Shown here piece after piece: positions 14,699-23,112 of a DNA stretch of 64,000 bases. The position numbers were made by a program, and so were the translations under genes. A model generated the notes under the pieces. It searched no databases and had not been told where the DNA came from. It saw only the letters and a list, made by a program, of their open reading frames with translations. Source of the DNA: Micromonospora cremea (GTDB lineage Bacteria; Actinomycetota; Actinomycetes; Mycobacteriales; Micromonosporaceae); assembly GCF_900143515.1 (NCBI RefSeq), contig NZ_FSQT01000001.1, forward strand, positions 2,728,001-2,792,000, written 5' to 3'. The first letter of the stretch is position 1. Each line of letters starts with the position of its first letter.

Positions 14699-14798
14699 CA
14701 GCGGAGCACCTCCCGCGGTGAACGTGATGACGCGGACGCACCACCTGATCGGTGCTTCGTTCGCGTCACCACGTTCGTCACCGGCGACGGCTCGGCAG

Positions 14799-14825
14799 CG
14801 GTCGGCCGGGCGCCCGGCCCGACCG
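14799..14825. terminator. Shared hairpin between convergent genes
   Basis: A 13-bp GC-rich stem with one bulged base (14799-14811 with 14812-14825) lies between the TOPRIM gene and the convergent DUF6493 gene. It can act in both directions. Confidence 0.5.
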
Positions 14826-14847
14826 GCAGTACGGGCCGATCAGCAGG

Positions 14848-17397
14848 TCAGGCGGCCAGCTCGGTGGCGAGACGGCGGGCCTCGGTCACCAGCCGGCTCG
14901 CGCCACCGCGTGCCACGGTGTCGGCCAGCCCCGGCACCTCGATGCGTACCTCGGTCGCACGGGCCGTCTCGGCCGCCAGGGTGAGCAGGTCGGGGGTGCC
15001 GCGGGGCGGGGTCGGCGCGACCAGCAGCGGCGGCAGCGCGGCGGCGAGCAACCGCCACACGCTCAGTCGGGCGCCGGCCGCGACCGCGTCACGTAGCGGC
15101 GTCACCACCCGGGTCAGCGTCACCTGGCCGTCCGCCGCCAGCGCGCCCAACTGCCGGCCGACGCCCGGGGCGTCGAGATCGTTGGCCGCCGCCAGTATCA
15201 GCAGGGCGTCGAGGGCGGCGACCCGGTCCACCTCGTGCCGGGCGCACAGCCCGTACGCCAGTGCCAGGTCGAGGGCGGGGCCGCCCGTGCCGGTGCAGTC
15301 GGCGAGCGCCGGCAGGATCGTGGCGGCTTCCTGTACGTCTTCCTGTGCGGCCCCGGCGAACTCGGGCAGCACGTGGGCGGCGACCAGGCCCCGGTGGCCG
15401 GGCAGCAGCGCCGGCCAGAGGTCGCCCCAGTCGCCGCGCCCCCTTCCGACCAGTTGCGCCGGCACGGTCAGCAGCCCGAGCGGGTCCGTCACGCCCTCGG
15501 GCGGGGCGCTGACGACGACGGTCCGCCGGACCGGTAGCCGGTCGTAGCCGAAGTCGAAGTCGCCCGCCCGCTCGCGCCGGCCGACCGTGACCACCTGGTG
15601 GACCGGCGCCGGCAGGGCGTCCCCGCGCAGCCAGCTGGCCAGCTCGTCGCCGGCCGCGGTGCCGAGCGCTGCGGCGCGGGCCGCCAGCGCGTCGTCGACA
15701 CCGACGGGCAGCCGCAGCAGCGCCTGGGTGAGATCCCACCGCCAGACGGGACGATCCTCGAGGGCGGCCAGCCGTTCGTAGAGGGCGGTCGGATCGATTG
15801 CCCCGGTGGCCGAGGTGGGCGCCGCCAGCAGCCCTGGGTCGTTCCGCCCGTCCAACCGCTGACCGATCTCGGCGAGCCGGGCGCAGTACACCAGCATGAG
15901 TGCGGACCGGCGGGGCGGGTCTGTGGCCGGCCGGTTCCGGAACGGGCGCAACGTCCGGGTCAGCGACTCGCTGAGAATGCTGGACCACTGGTCGCGGCGG
16001 GTGGACGCCTCGGCGGGCGCGGCGGCGGTCAGCAGGACGCCGTGCAGCTGGACCGGCAGGTTGAACACCGCCCACGGATGGTCGTGGGCGCCCACCTGCC
16101 CGCGTCGCAGCACCGGCCGCAGTGCGGTCGCCAGCCGATCGCGCTCGGTGGTGGTCAGTCGGACCAGCCCGTCGAGGACCCGCTCCATGGCCAGCGCGAG
16201 CCAGCGCCGACCGAGCAGCCCGGACACCTCCTCGACCAGCTCGTCCACCTCGGTGATCGCCGGCGGCGCGAGCGCGGGCGACGGCGGCGGGGGCAGGTCG
16301 TCGCCGGCCACCGCCACGGTGACCGTGGCAAGCGGCCGGTGACCGTGCCGCTGCGCCAGCGCCGTCGCCCGGTCCCGCAGGTCGGCGGCCGGATGCTCGG
16401 CGCCCAACGCCAGAACCTCCGCGATGTCCGCGGCCCGCTCGGAGCGCTGTCGGGCGAGCCGGTCCAGCCAGGACAGCTGCGCCCGCACCAGCGTCTTCTC
16501 CGGCCGGCCCAGGACGACCCGTGCCGCGTCCAGCACCGACTCGAACTCCACGTTGCCGCCCGAGTCCCGCAGCGCCCGCTGCGCCAGAACGGCCACCGGC
16601 CCCGGCCCGTCGGCGAGCAGCCGCAGGTAGGCACTCGCCCGCGCCGCCACCTCGTCGGGGGTGGGTCCGAGCTGCTCGTGCAGGGCGAGGAACGGACGCA
16701 GCGCGCCCGGTCGGTCCCCGCGCAGCAGCCGGCCGAGTGTCCCATCCAGCAGCGCCGCCCGGTCGAGCCGCCCCTGCGCCGCGAGCGCGACCAGGGCCCG
16801 GGGCACAGCCTGCCCGTCGCCGCTGGACGCCAGGTCGGCGCCGACCCCGTCGACTTCGAACAGCCTGGGCAGCAGCGCGTCCAGGAACGGGTCGGCGCGC
16901 AGCCGGTCGACCAGGGGCAGCTGCTGCTGCCGGTCGTGGAGCCGCTGCCACCACATCGCGTACGCCCAGCCGGCGACGAACGCGTCCCCGGTCGGCGGCG
17001 TCGCCTTCTCCGCCAGCAGCAGCCCGGCGGTGAAGTGCCAGCCCTCCCACGGTTCGCTGCGGCGCAGCCGCTCGGCCAGCCGGTACGCCAGGTCGGCCAG
17101 CCAGGTCACGCCCCGCTGCCGGGCCGCGGCGACCACGGGCTCGGGGTCGGCGTCCCGTAGCGCGATCGACCGCCGGCCGAGCAGCGCGGCGGTCTTCGTC
17201 GCGGTGCTGAGCGTGCCCACGGCGGCCACCGCCAGGGCGGTCGATTCTTTGCCCCACCACCAGTTGTCCTGGCGACGCCGGACGTGGGCGATCAGTTCGT
17301 CGCCGAGCGTTCGCCGGGCCGGTTCGTCCAGCGTGTGCAGCACCGACACGACGGCGGTGACGTCGCCGCGGACCAGAGACTCGAAGAAGTCCGTCAC
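14848..17397 (-). CDS. DUF6493-type large protein
   Basis: An 849-residue, alpha-helix-rich protein with no catalytic motif I recognise. It begins VTDFFESLVRGDVTAVVSVL and continues as repeated helical pairs (LARQRSERAADIAEVLALG, DLRDRATALAQRHG and similar), consistent with a HEAT-like solenoid. It resembles the actinobacterial DUF6493 proteins usually found next to SWIM zinc-finger genes. The GTG at 17397 overlaps the SWIM gene's stop by four bases (GTGA), giving translational coupling. The role is unknown; related gene sets occur with MoxR ATPase/VWA systems, but neither is present here. Confidence 0.7.
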   Translation of the reverse strand: MTDFFESLVRGDVTAVVSVLHTLDEPARRTLGDELIAHVRRRQDNWWWGKESTALAVAAVGTLSTATKTAALLGRRSIALRDADPEPVVAAARQRGVTWLADLAYRLAERLRRSEPWEGWHFTAGLLLAEKATPPTGDAFVAGWAYAMWWQRLHDRQQQLPLVDRLRADPFLDALLPRLFEVDGVGADLASSGDGQAVPRALVALAAQGRLDRAALLDGTLGRLLRGDRPGALRPFLALHEQLGPTPDEVAARASAYLRLLADGPGPVAVLAQRALRDSGGNVEFESVLDAARVVLGRPEKTLVRAQLSWLDRLARQRSERAADIAEVLALGAEHPAADLRDRATALAQRHGHRPLATVTVAVAGDDLPPPPSPALAPPAITEVDELVEEVSGLLGRRWLALAMERVLDGLVRLTTTERDRLATALRPVLRRGQVGAHDHPWAVFNLPVQLHGVLLTAAAPAEASTRRDQWSSILSESLTRTLRPFRNRPATDPPRRSALMLVYCARLAEIGQRLDGRNDPGLLAAPTSATGAIDPTALYERLAALEDRPVWRWDLTQALLRLPVGVDDALAARAAALGTAAGDELASWLRGDALPAPVHQVVTVGRRERAGDFDFGYDRLPVRRTVVVSAPPEGVTDPLGLLTVPAQLVGRGRGDWGDLWPALLPGHRGLVAAHVLPEFAGAAQEDVQEAATILPALADCTGTGGPALDLALAYGLCARHEVDRVAALDALLILAAANDLDAPGVGRQLGALAADGQVTLTRVVTPLRDAVAAGARLSVWRLLAAALPPLLVAPTPPRGTPDLLTLAAETARATEVRIEVPGLADTVARGGASRLVTEARRLATELAA

Positions 17398-18728
17398 GCC
17401 CCCACCTCCGCCGGCGCCACGACCATGGACACCGCGAGGGCGTGCTTGCACGGTCCGCGCTGGCCTCGGTGCTTCGCCCACCATCGACAGGAGCAGGTGA
17501 AGTTCCCGTCGGGCAGCCGGCGTACCCGGTACTCCTCGTCGCCGCTGCGTACCGTGGCGTGCTCCCCGTCGCGGCGGACCGCGCCCTGGCGCGCCTGCGT
17601 CCGCGCGCCGACCAGGCGGGGGTTGTCCCGCTCGGCCCGGCTCGCGTCGTAGGGCATCACCCGGTGGAAGTACGCGCCCTCGGCGACGTCGTAGCCGACC
17701 CGTCCGGCCGTGCCGAGCTGGGCCAGGGCGGCGCGGACCTGGTCGTCGGGCAGGCCGGCCGCGTCCGCCAGCGCGGCGACGTCGATCGTCGGATCCCAGG
17801 AGAGCAGCCTGCCGACCAGCTCCGCGTCGTCGATCACCTCGTCACCGGCGAGCGCGAGCAGAGCGGCTCCCTCGCCGGAGAACCCCCGGTACGGCTCGGG
17901 AGAGAGTGTCAGCGACAGCCGCAACGCCCCGGTGTCCAGCTCCCACGTGCTCGGCGCGGCCGGCGAACCGGCGCGCACGCCCGGCCCGTACACCCGCAGG
18001 GTGCGCGCGTGCCGGAGCAGTCCGCGCAGCGCCGCGAGCCGCCCCGCGCCGGCCAGGCAGACGGCCCCCGGTGCGGGCCGCGAGGTCAGCCGGAGGGTAC
18101 GCCCGGCCGGCACCGCCCAGAGCACCGAGCGGTCGCCGGCCCCGGGCAGCCGGCGCAGGAACGCGGCCGCCTCGGCGGCGGGGATCTCGGCGCGCGGTTC
18201 GAACCCGGCGGTGAGCACCTGCACCTCGGCGAAGCCCCGCAGCCAGCGCCCCGGCAGTGGGACCTTCCGCTCCACCACCGCGCCCTCCATGGTGGAAACG
18301 GTGAGGTCGTCCGGGCCGACGGCCACGTGCAGCGGCTCGATTCCACCCATCCGGGCGAGCGCCTCCCGCAGCGGCGGGTTGACGTCGACGTTGGTGGTGC
18401 CGTGCCCGACGACCTCGCCGTCGAAGCCGGCCGGGATGACGTCCATCCGGGCGTACACCCCGCAGCAACCGGAGAAGGACTCGAAGCGCAACCGCTCCCG
18501 GCTGCCGGTCACCACCGGGTCCAGGCTGGCCGGGCTGACCGGCTGGTGGTAGCGCGTGCGGGCCACCTCGGCCACGGCGAGCAGGCCAGCGGCCGCAGCA
18601 GCAGGTGTGGTGAGAAACCCGGAGAAGAAACGCGGGTTGGCCGCCGGGCCACCGCAGGTCTGGAGGTCGAGGCCAGCTGCGCGCAGGGCGGACGGCTGGA
18701 GGTATCGGTACGTCTGGACGGCGTTCAC
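17394..18728 (-). CDS. SWIM zinc-finger protein
   Basis: A 444-residue protein. The C-terminal SWIM domain (about 380-440) shows FTCSCRWWAKHRGQRGPCKHALA, fitting C-x-C-xn-C-x-H, a zinc-binding DNA or protein interaction module. The remaining N-terminal part is specific to the actinobacterial pair with DUF6493. The start is uncertain: the GTG at 18728 gives VNAVQTYRYLQPSALRAAG, typical for the family start as I recall it, while the frame is open to 18830. The sigma-factor gene at 18876 diverges from it. It is coupled to DUF6493 by a GTGA overlap. Confidence 0.8.
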   Translation of the reverse strand: MNAVQTYRYLQPSALRAAGLDLQTCGGPAANPRFFSGFLTTPAAAAAGLLAVAEVARTRYHQPVSPASLDPVVTGSRERLRFESFSGCCGVYARMDVIPAGFDGEVVGHGTTNVDVNPPLREALARMGGIEPLHVAVGPDDLTVSTMEGAVVERKVPLPGRWLRGFAEVQVLTAGFEPRAEIPAAEAAAFLRRLPGAGDRSVLWAVPAGRTLRLTSRPAPGAVCLAGAGRLAALRGLLRHARTLRVYGPGVRAGSPAAPSTWELDTGALRLSLTLSPEPYRGFSGEGAALLALAGDEVIDDAELVGRLLSWDPTIDVAALADAAGLPDDQVRAALAQLGTAGRVGYDVAEGAYFHRVMPYDASRAERDNPRLVGARTQARQGAVRRDGEHATVRSGDEEYRVRRLPDGNFTCSCRWWAKHRGQRGPCKHALAVSMVVAPAEVGA

Positions 18729-18875
18729 GGCGCACACCGTAGGCCGACCGACCGACATCGTTTCGATCAGCAGCAGTACTCGCGATCGAGCTGTGGCGGC
18801 GACCCGGGTGATGAGTTGTCGCGCCCGCACCCGTCACACCTACGACGGGACACGACGAGACGGAAGGATGACGTG

Positions 18876-19874
18876 ATGAGTGCGGACACGCGGCTGGAGG
18901 AGCTGGGCGTGAGCGGTCTGGGCGAGGTCGACGAGCCGGCGTTCTCGGGGCTGGCGGAGCGCCACCGGCGGGAGCTGCACGTGCACTGCTACCGGATGCT
19001 CGGGTCGTTCGAGGACGCCGAGGACACCGTGCAGGAGACGTTCCTCCGTGCCTGGCGGCGGCGGGACACCTTCGAGGGGCGGTCGACGTTCCGGGCCTGG
19101 CTGTACCGGATCGCCACCAACGCCTGCCTGGACCTGCTCGCCAAGCGCCGCCCGGAGCCCGCGACCGGCGGCGAGGTGCTGTGGCTGCAGCCCTACCCGG
19201 ACCGGCTGCTCGACGAGCTGCCCGCGGGCGACGCGGACGAGCCGGAGACCGTCGCCGTCGCGCGGGAGACGATCGAGCTGGCGTACCTGGTCGCAGTCCA
19301 GCACCTCGCGCCGCGCCCGCGGGCCGTGCTGATCCTGCGGGACGTGCTCGGCTGGCCGGCGAAGGACGTCGCGGAGCTCCTCGGGGACTCCGTCAACTCG
19401 GTGAACAGCGCGCTGCAGCGGGCCCGCGCCGGCATGCGGGAGCACCTGCCTGCCGAGCGGCAGGACTGGACCGGCGGCGAGGAGGACGCCGATACGCGCG
19501 AGCTGGTGCGCCGCTTCACCGACGCCAGCGTGGCCACGGACATCGACAGGCTCGCCGCACTGCTGCGGGACGACGTGCGCTGCTCGATGCCGCCCACGCC
19601 GGGCCTGCACGTCGGCCGCGACACGGTGGTGAACGACTGGGTCGCGGACGGCTTCGAGGGCATGCAGGGTCTGCGCGCCGTCGTCACCTCCGTGAACCGG
19701 CAGCCCGCCGTCGCCTTCTACCTCTGGCGGGATCGGGAGGGCGCATACCTGCCGCTGACGATCGACGTCCTGCGCGTCACCGGCGGGGCGATCACCGAGA
19801 TCGTCATCTTCCACGCCGACCAGTTCCCGCGGCTCGGGCTGCCGGAGAGCCTGCCGGCGGACGGCACGGAGTAG
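18876..19874 (+). CDS. ECF sigma factor with SnoaL-like C-terminus (SigX5/TIGR02960 type)
   Basis: A 332-residue sigma-70-family factor. Region 2 is at about 25-95 (YRMLGSFEDAEDTVQETFLRAW, the conserved DAED-Q core) and region 4 at about 135-190 (LAPRPRAVLILRDVLGWPAKDVAELL). A SnoaL/NTF2-like domain follows (205-325), typical of this type, where the extra domain replaces or supplements an anti-sigma factor. GGAAGGA lies 7 bases before the ATG at 18876. No anti-sigma gene is adjacent. Its target genes are unknown. Confidence 0.92.
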   Translation: MSADTRLEELGVSGLGEVDEPAFSGLAERHRRELHVHCYRMLGSFEDAEDTVQETFLRAWRRRDTFEGRSTFRAWLYRIATNACLDLLAKRRPEPATGGEVLWLQPYPDRLLDELPAGDADEPETVAVARETIELAYLVAVQHLAPRPRAVLILRDVLGWPAKDVAELLGDSVNSVNSALQRARAGMREHLPAERQDWTGGEEDADTRELVRRFTDASVATDIDRLAALLRDDVRCSMPPTPGLHVGRDTVVNDWVADGFEGMQGLRAVVTSVNRQPAVAFYLWRDREGAYLPLTIDVLRVTGGAITEIVIFHADQFPRLGLPESLPADGTE

Positions 19875-19907
19875 TCCGGTGCGGACGCTCGCGCTGCGCG
19901 TGTCGCG

Positions 19908-20159
19908 GTGGTCGCGGCCGAGTGGAGCGACGCGTTCGGCGTCGTCACCCGCGGGCGGGTGCAGCTGGAGCTGCGCGACGGCGAGCCCGGGCCGGTCCTC
20001 GGACGCGACGCCGGGTTCTGGCTCCGCGGCACCGGCGTCCGCGCCCTGCGGGACCCCGGCCGCCACACGGCGAGGGTGCGCATCGTCACCCCCAGGGCCA
20101 GGACCGTCACACGCCCGTCAACACACCCCTACGCCGGTCACCGAATGATGGAGGATGAC
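19908..20159 (+). pseudogene. In-frame fragment between sigma factor and DUF6069 gene
   Basis: The codons after the sigma-factor stop remain open in the same frame. They encode a plausible segment (VVAAEWSDAFGVVTRGRVQL and so on to RIVTPRA) resembling the core of a small beta-rich, cupin-like protein. It continues without a stop into the DUF6069 gene, which has its own ribosome site. It is either a decayed small gene whose stop was lost or a short real gene with a GTG start at 19908. Confidence 0.3.
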
Positions 20160-20615
20160 ATGAGCAGCATGAATGACACCGGGGCCGTCGCAGCCCCGGC
20201 ATCGGGCCAGACCAGCCACAGCCGCCGACTCCGCGGGCTCGCCGGCACCGGCTTCGTTGCCACGCTCGCAGCGATGGTGGCCACCACCCTCGCCGCTGCG
20301 CTTGCCCGGGCCGTCGGCGTCGACTTCGAGGTCCCCGATGGTGGCGGGACGATCCCGTTGTCCGGGTTCGCCGTGGTGACCGGCTTCTTCTCGGTCGTGG
20401 GCATCGTCGTTGCCGTCGCTCTTCTTCGTTGGAGCGCCCGCCCCGCCGAGCGATTCGTGTGGACGGCAGTGTCGCTGAGCGCGATCTCGTTGGTCCCGCC
20501 CCTCCTCTCCGGGGCGAGCACCGCCACCACCACCGCCCTCCTCGCGCTACACCTCGTCCCTGCGACGGTGATGATCCCCACCCTGGCGCGGAGCCTCCGC
20601 ACCCGGACCGATTGA
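20160..20615 (+). CDS. DUF6069 family membrane protein
   Basis: A 151-residue protein with four hydrophobic helices (about 25-45, 62-85, 95-115, 120-140) and the arrangement VDFEVPDGGGTIPLSGFAVVTG between helices 1 and 2, typical of DUF6069 proteins. The ATG at 20160 is chosen because GGAGG lies 5 bases upstream, although the frame is open to 19908. Such proteins often accompany ECF sigma factors or TetR genes; their role is unknown. Confidence 0.8.
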   Translation: MSSMNDTGAVAAPASGQTSHSRRLRGLAGTGFVATLAAMVATTLAAALARAVGVDFEVPDGGGTIPLSGFAVVTGFFSVVGIVVAVALLRWSARPAERFVWTAVSLSAISLVPPLLSGASTATTTALLALHLVPATVMIPTLARSLRTRTD

Positions 20616-20722
20616 CGATCCCCGAAGCGGGGCAGGGAGCGCTGTTTGTGACGTGGGAGGTTGGGAAAGGCACAGAGACGGACCGATCCACGATCACACT
20701 CTCGCGCCTGTCGCGGGGCACC

Positions 20723-21706
20723 TCAGACGGTGATGACGACCTTCGCCCGCGCGTGCTCACCTTCGAGGTATCGCATGGCCTGCGGCACCTCGTGCAGCGG
20801 ATAGGTCCGGTCGATGACCGGGGTGAGGCGGCCGGTTTCGGCGTGGGCGCGGAGCGTGTCGAGGTGCTGCCGGCCGGGTGCCGTCGTGAGGATGACGATG
20901 CGGTGTCGGACGAACGGTGCCAGCAGGCGCCCGCGCGCGATGAGCCCGATCGGTCCGACGAGGCTGCCTCCGCGGTACACGCCGCCGCCGGAGAGCACCA
21001 GCGTCCCGGTCGGGGTCAGAACCCGCCGGAGCGCGGTGAGTGAGCGGTTGCCGACCAGGTCGAACACGATGTCGTAGCGGCGGGTCTCCCGGGCGAAGTC
21101 GTCGCGGGTGTAGTCGACGACGTGGTCGGCGCCGAGGGAACGGACCAGATCGACATTGCGGGTGCTACACACGCCGGTCACGGTCGCGCCGAGCACCTTG
21201 GCCAGTTGGACCGCCAGAGTGCCGACGCCGCCGGAGGCGCCGTTGATGAGAACGCGGTGGCCGGGCTCGACCTGCCCGACGCCGCACAGACCCATGAGCG
21301 CGGTGGTGCCGGCCAGCGGCAGCGCGGCCGCCTGTTGCGGCGTCAGGTTCGCCGGCTTCGCCGCGACCAGGGTCTCGGGCACGCATACGTACTCTGCGAA
21401 CGCGCCGTTGGCGTCGCCGAGGTCGCCGAACACGGCATCGCCCGTGCGCACCTGTCGAACGTGGGTGCCGACGGCCTCAACCCGGCCGGCGAAATCCCGG
21501 CCACGGATGCGCGCCCGGGGCGCTGACCGGCCGAACGCCAACCGCGCCATCCGTGGATCGCCACGCATGGCATGCCAGTCGTACGCGTTGAGCGCGGCGG
21601 CCTCCACCCGCACGAGCACTTCGTCGGCGGCAGGCACCGGCGCGTCCACGTCCGCGAGCGTGAGCGTCTCCGGCGGGCCGTATCGGTCTTGGACGATCGC
21701 CTTCAT
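20723..21706 (-). CDS. Zinc-independent MDR oxidoreductase (quinone reductase-like)
   Basis: A 327-residue medium-chain dehydrogenase/reductase. The N-terminal GroES-like domain (MKAIVQDRYGPPETLTLADV) is followed by a Rossmann NADPH site, GASGGVGTLAVQLAKVLGA, and the tail YLEGEHARAKVVITV. It lacks the catalytic zinc Cys/His set, as in quinone oxidoreductases. The ATG at 21706 has GGGAGGGGAG upstream. It is transcribed from a near-consensus promoter whose spacer is one TetR-type operator, divergent from the TetR gene at 21818, which should repress it. Confidence 0.93.
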   Translation of the reverse strand: MKAIVQDRYGPPETLTLADVDAPVPAADEVLVRVEAAALNAYDWHAMRGDPRMARLAFGRSAPRARIRGRDFAGRVEAVGTHVRQVRTGDAVFGDLGDANGAFAEYVCVPETLVAAKPANLTPQQAAALPLAGTTALMGLCGVGQVEPGHRVLINGASGGVGTLAVQLAKVLGATVTGVCSTRNVDLVRSLGADHVVDYTRDDFARETRRYDIVFDLVGNRSLTALRRVLTPTGTLVLSGGGVYRGGSLVGPIGLIARGRLLAPFVRHRIVILTTAPGRQHLDTLRAHAETGRLTPVIDRTYPLHEVPQAMRYLEGEHARAKVVITV

Positions 21707-21721
21707 CTTTCTCCCCTCCCT

Positions 21722-21775
21722 GGTGTACGGCGTACACCTATGAAAGACGATAGGTGTACGCCGTACACCTGTCAA
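21722..21775. promoter_or_regulatory. Twin TetR operators and divergent promoter region
   Basis: Two perfect 17-bp palindromes, GGTGTACGGCGTACACC (21722-21738) and its complement form (21753-21769), have centres 31 bp apart, about three helical turns. On the minus strand, TTGACA (21775-21770) and TATCGT (21752-21747) flank the second palindrome, which is exactly the 17-bp spacer. Repressor binding would therefore occlude the promoter of the oxidoreductase gene. The first copy is placed to influence the rightward tetR gene. Confidence 0.9.
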
Positions 21776-21817
21776 GAGGATTATGGTTCAAACGCACGCC
21801 GACCGATGAGGAGCGAG

Positions 21818-22534
21818 ATGGCTGAGCAGGCTGAGACGCTGCGCCGGACGCCGCTGAGCAGGGACCGGATCCTGCGCGCCGCCGTCGCGCTCGCCGACGG
21901 GGCCGGGATCGAGTCCCTCAGCATGCGCAATCTCGCTCAGGATCTGGGCGTCGTGCCGATGGCCCTCTACAAGCACGTGGCCAACAAGGACGAACTGCTC
22001 GACGGCATGATCGACGTGGTCGTCGGCGAGATCCATCCGCCCGTGCCCGACGCCGACTGGAAGCGTGCGGTCCGCCAGCGCATCCTCTCGGCGCGGCAGG
22101 CGCTGCAGCGCCACCCGTGGGCGCCGCTCGCGATCGAGTCGCGGAACATGGCGACGCCGGCCATCCTGGCCTACCTCGACTCGATGATCGGGACGTTCCG
22201 GGCCGGCGGGTTCTCCGTCGATCTCGCCCACCACGTGATGCACGCGATGGGCAGCCGAATCCTGGGCTTCAGCCAGGAGCTGTTCGACGCCTCCCGGCGC
22301 GCCGGCCGCTCCGGCACGACCAACCCGGACCCACCGGCGGCCCTACCACCGGAGATCGCGGCCAGATTCCCGCACGTCGCGGAGATCGCCATGGCGGCGT
22401 CCCACGACGACGCGTCCGTTCTGGGGCAGGGCTGTGACGACCAGTTCGAGTTCGAGTTCGCGCTGGACCTGCTTCTGGACGGCATCGAACGGCTGCAAGA
22501 GCAGGGCTGGGCATCGCCACGCCGGCTCCGCTGA
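21818..22534 (+). CDS. TetR-family repressor (TetR_C type)
   Basis: A 238-residue regulator. Its N-terminal HTH (LSRDRILRAAVALADGAGIESLSMRNLAQDLGVVPMALYKHVANKDELL) is of the classical TetR class, with the 'VxxMALYKHVxNKDELL' form. It carries the all-alpha TetR C-terminal ligand domain. The ATG at 21818 has GAGGAG upstream. It diverges from the quinone reductase-like gene and very probably binds the two 17-bp palindromes between them. The ligand is unknown. Confidence 0.92.
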   Translation: MAEQAETLRRTPLSRDRILRAAVALADGAGIESLSMRNLAQDLGVVPMALYKHVANKDELLDGMIDVVVGEIHPPVPDADWKRAVRQRILSARQALQRHPWAPLAIESRNMATPAILAYLDSMIGTFRAGGFSVDLAHHVMHAMGSRILGFSQELFDASRRAGRSGTTNPDPPAALPPEIAARFPHVAEIAMAASHDDASVLGQGCDDQFEFEFALDLLLDGIERLQEQGWASPRRLR

Positions 22535-22700
22535 GACGTCAGCACGAGCAGCGACTGGTCGCCGCAGGGAGCTGACGGTTCGCCCAGGTTTGGCTGTGCG
22601 AGCAAGAATTTTCGGACGGCCATGTCGAGAACTGCCGACTGGTTCCGTCCCTGAGGTGAAGTGACCAAGATGGGTCGCACCAGCACCGAGGAGAAACACG

Positions 22701-23108
22701 ATGGCCAAGTACCTGCTGCTCAAGCACTACCGCGGCGCTCCGGCTGCGGTCAACGACGTGCCGATGGCCCAGTGGAGCCCGGAGGAGATCTCGGCGCATG
22801 TGCAGTACATGAACGACTTCGCGGCCCGGCTGGAGAAGGCGGGCGAGTTCGTCGACGGTCAGGCGCTCGCCCCCGAGGGAGCGTGGGTCCGTTACGACGG
22901 TGAGGGGCGCCCGCCGGTCACCGACGGACCGTTCGCGGAGACCAAGGACCTCATCGCCGGCTGGATGATCATCGACGTCGACAACTACGAACGCGCCGTC
23001 GAGCTGGCCGGGGAGCTGTCGGCTGCCCCCGGTGCGGGCGGCAAGCCGATCCACGAGTGGCTCGAGCTGCGCCCGTTCCTGACCGAGCCGCCCACCATCA
23101 CGGAGTGA
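22701..23108 (+). CDS. YCII/DGPF-domain protein
   Basis: A 135-residue protein with the YCII ferredoxin-like fold and the diagnostic motif TDGPFAETKDLIAGWMIIDV. These proteins are consistently encoded beside ECF42-type sigma factors, as here (next gene 4 bases downstream). In Streptomyces the DGPF genes are targets of the linked sigma factor; no enzyme activity is established. AGGAG precedes the ATG at 22701. Confidence 0.93.
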   Translation: MAKYLLLKHYRGAPAAVNDVPMAQWSPEEISAHVQYMNDFAARLEKAGEFVDGQALAPEGAWVRYDGEGRPPVTDGPFAETKDLIAGWMIIDVDNYERAVELAGELSAAPGAGGKPIHEWLELRPFLTEPPTITE

Positions 23109-23112
23109 CCTG

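Noticed and set aside
15598..17160. A 520-codon plus-strand ORF
   Set aside because: Shadow of the DUF6493 gene; Gln/Arg/Pro/Gly-rich.
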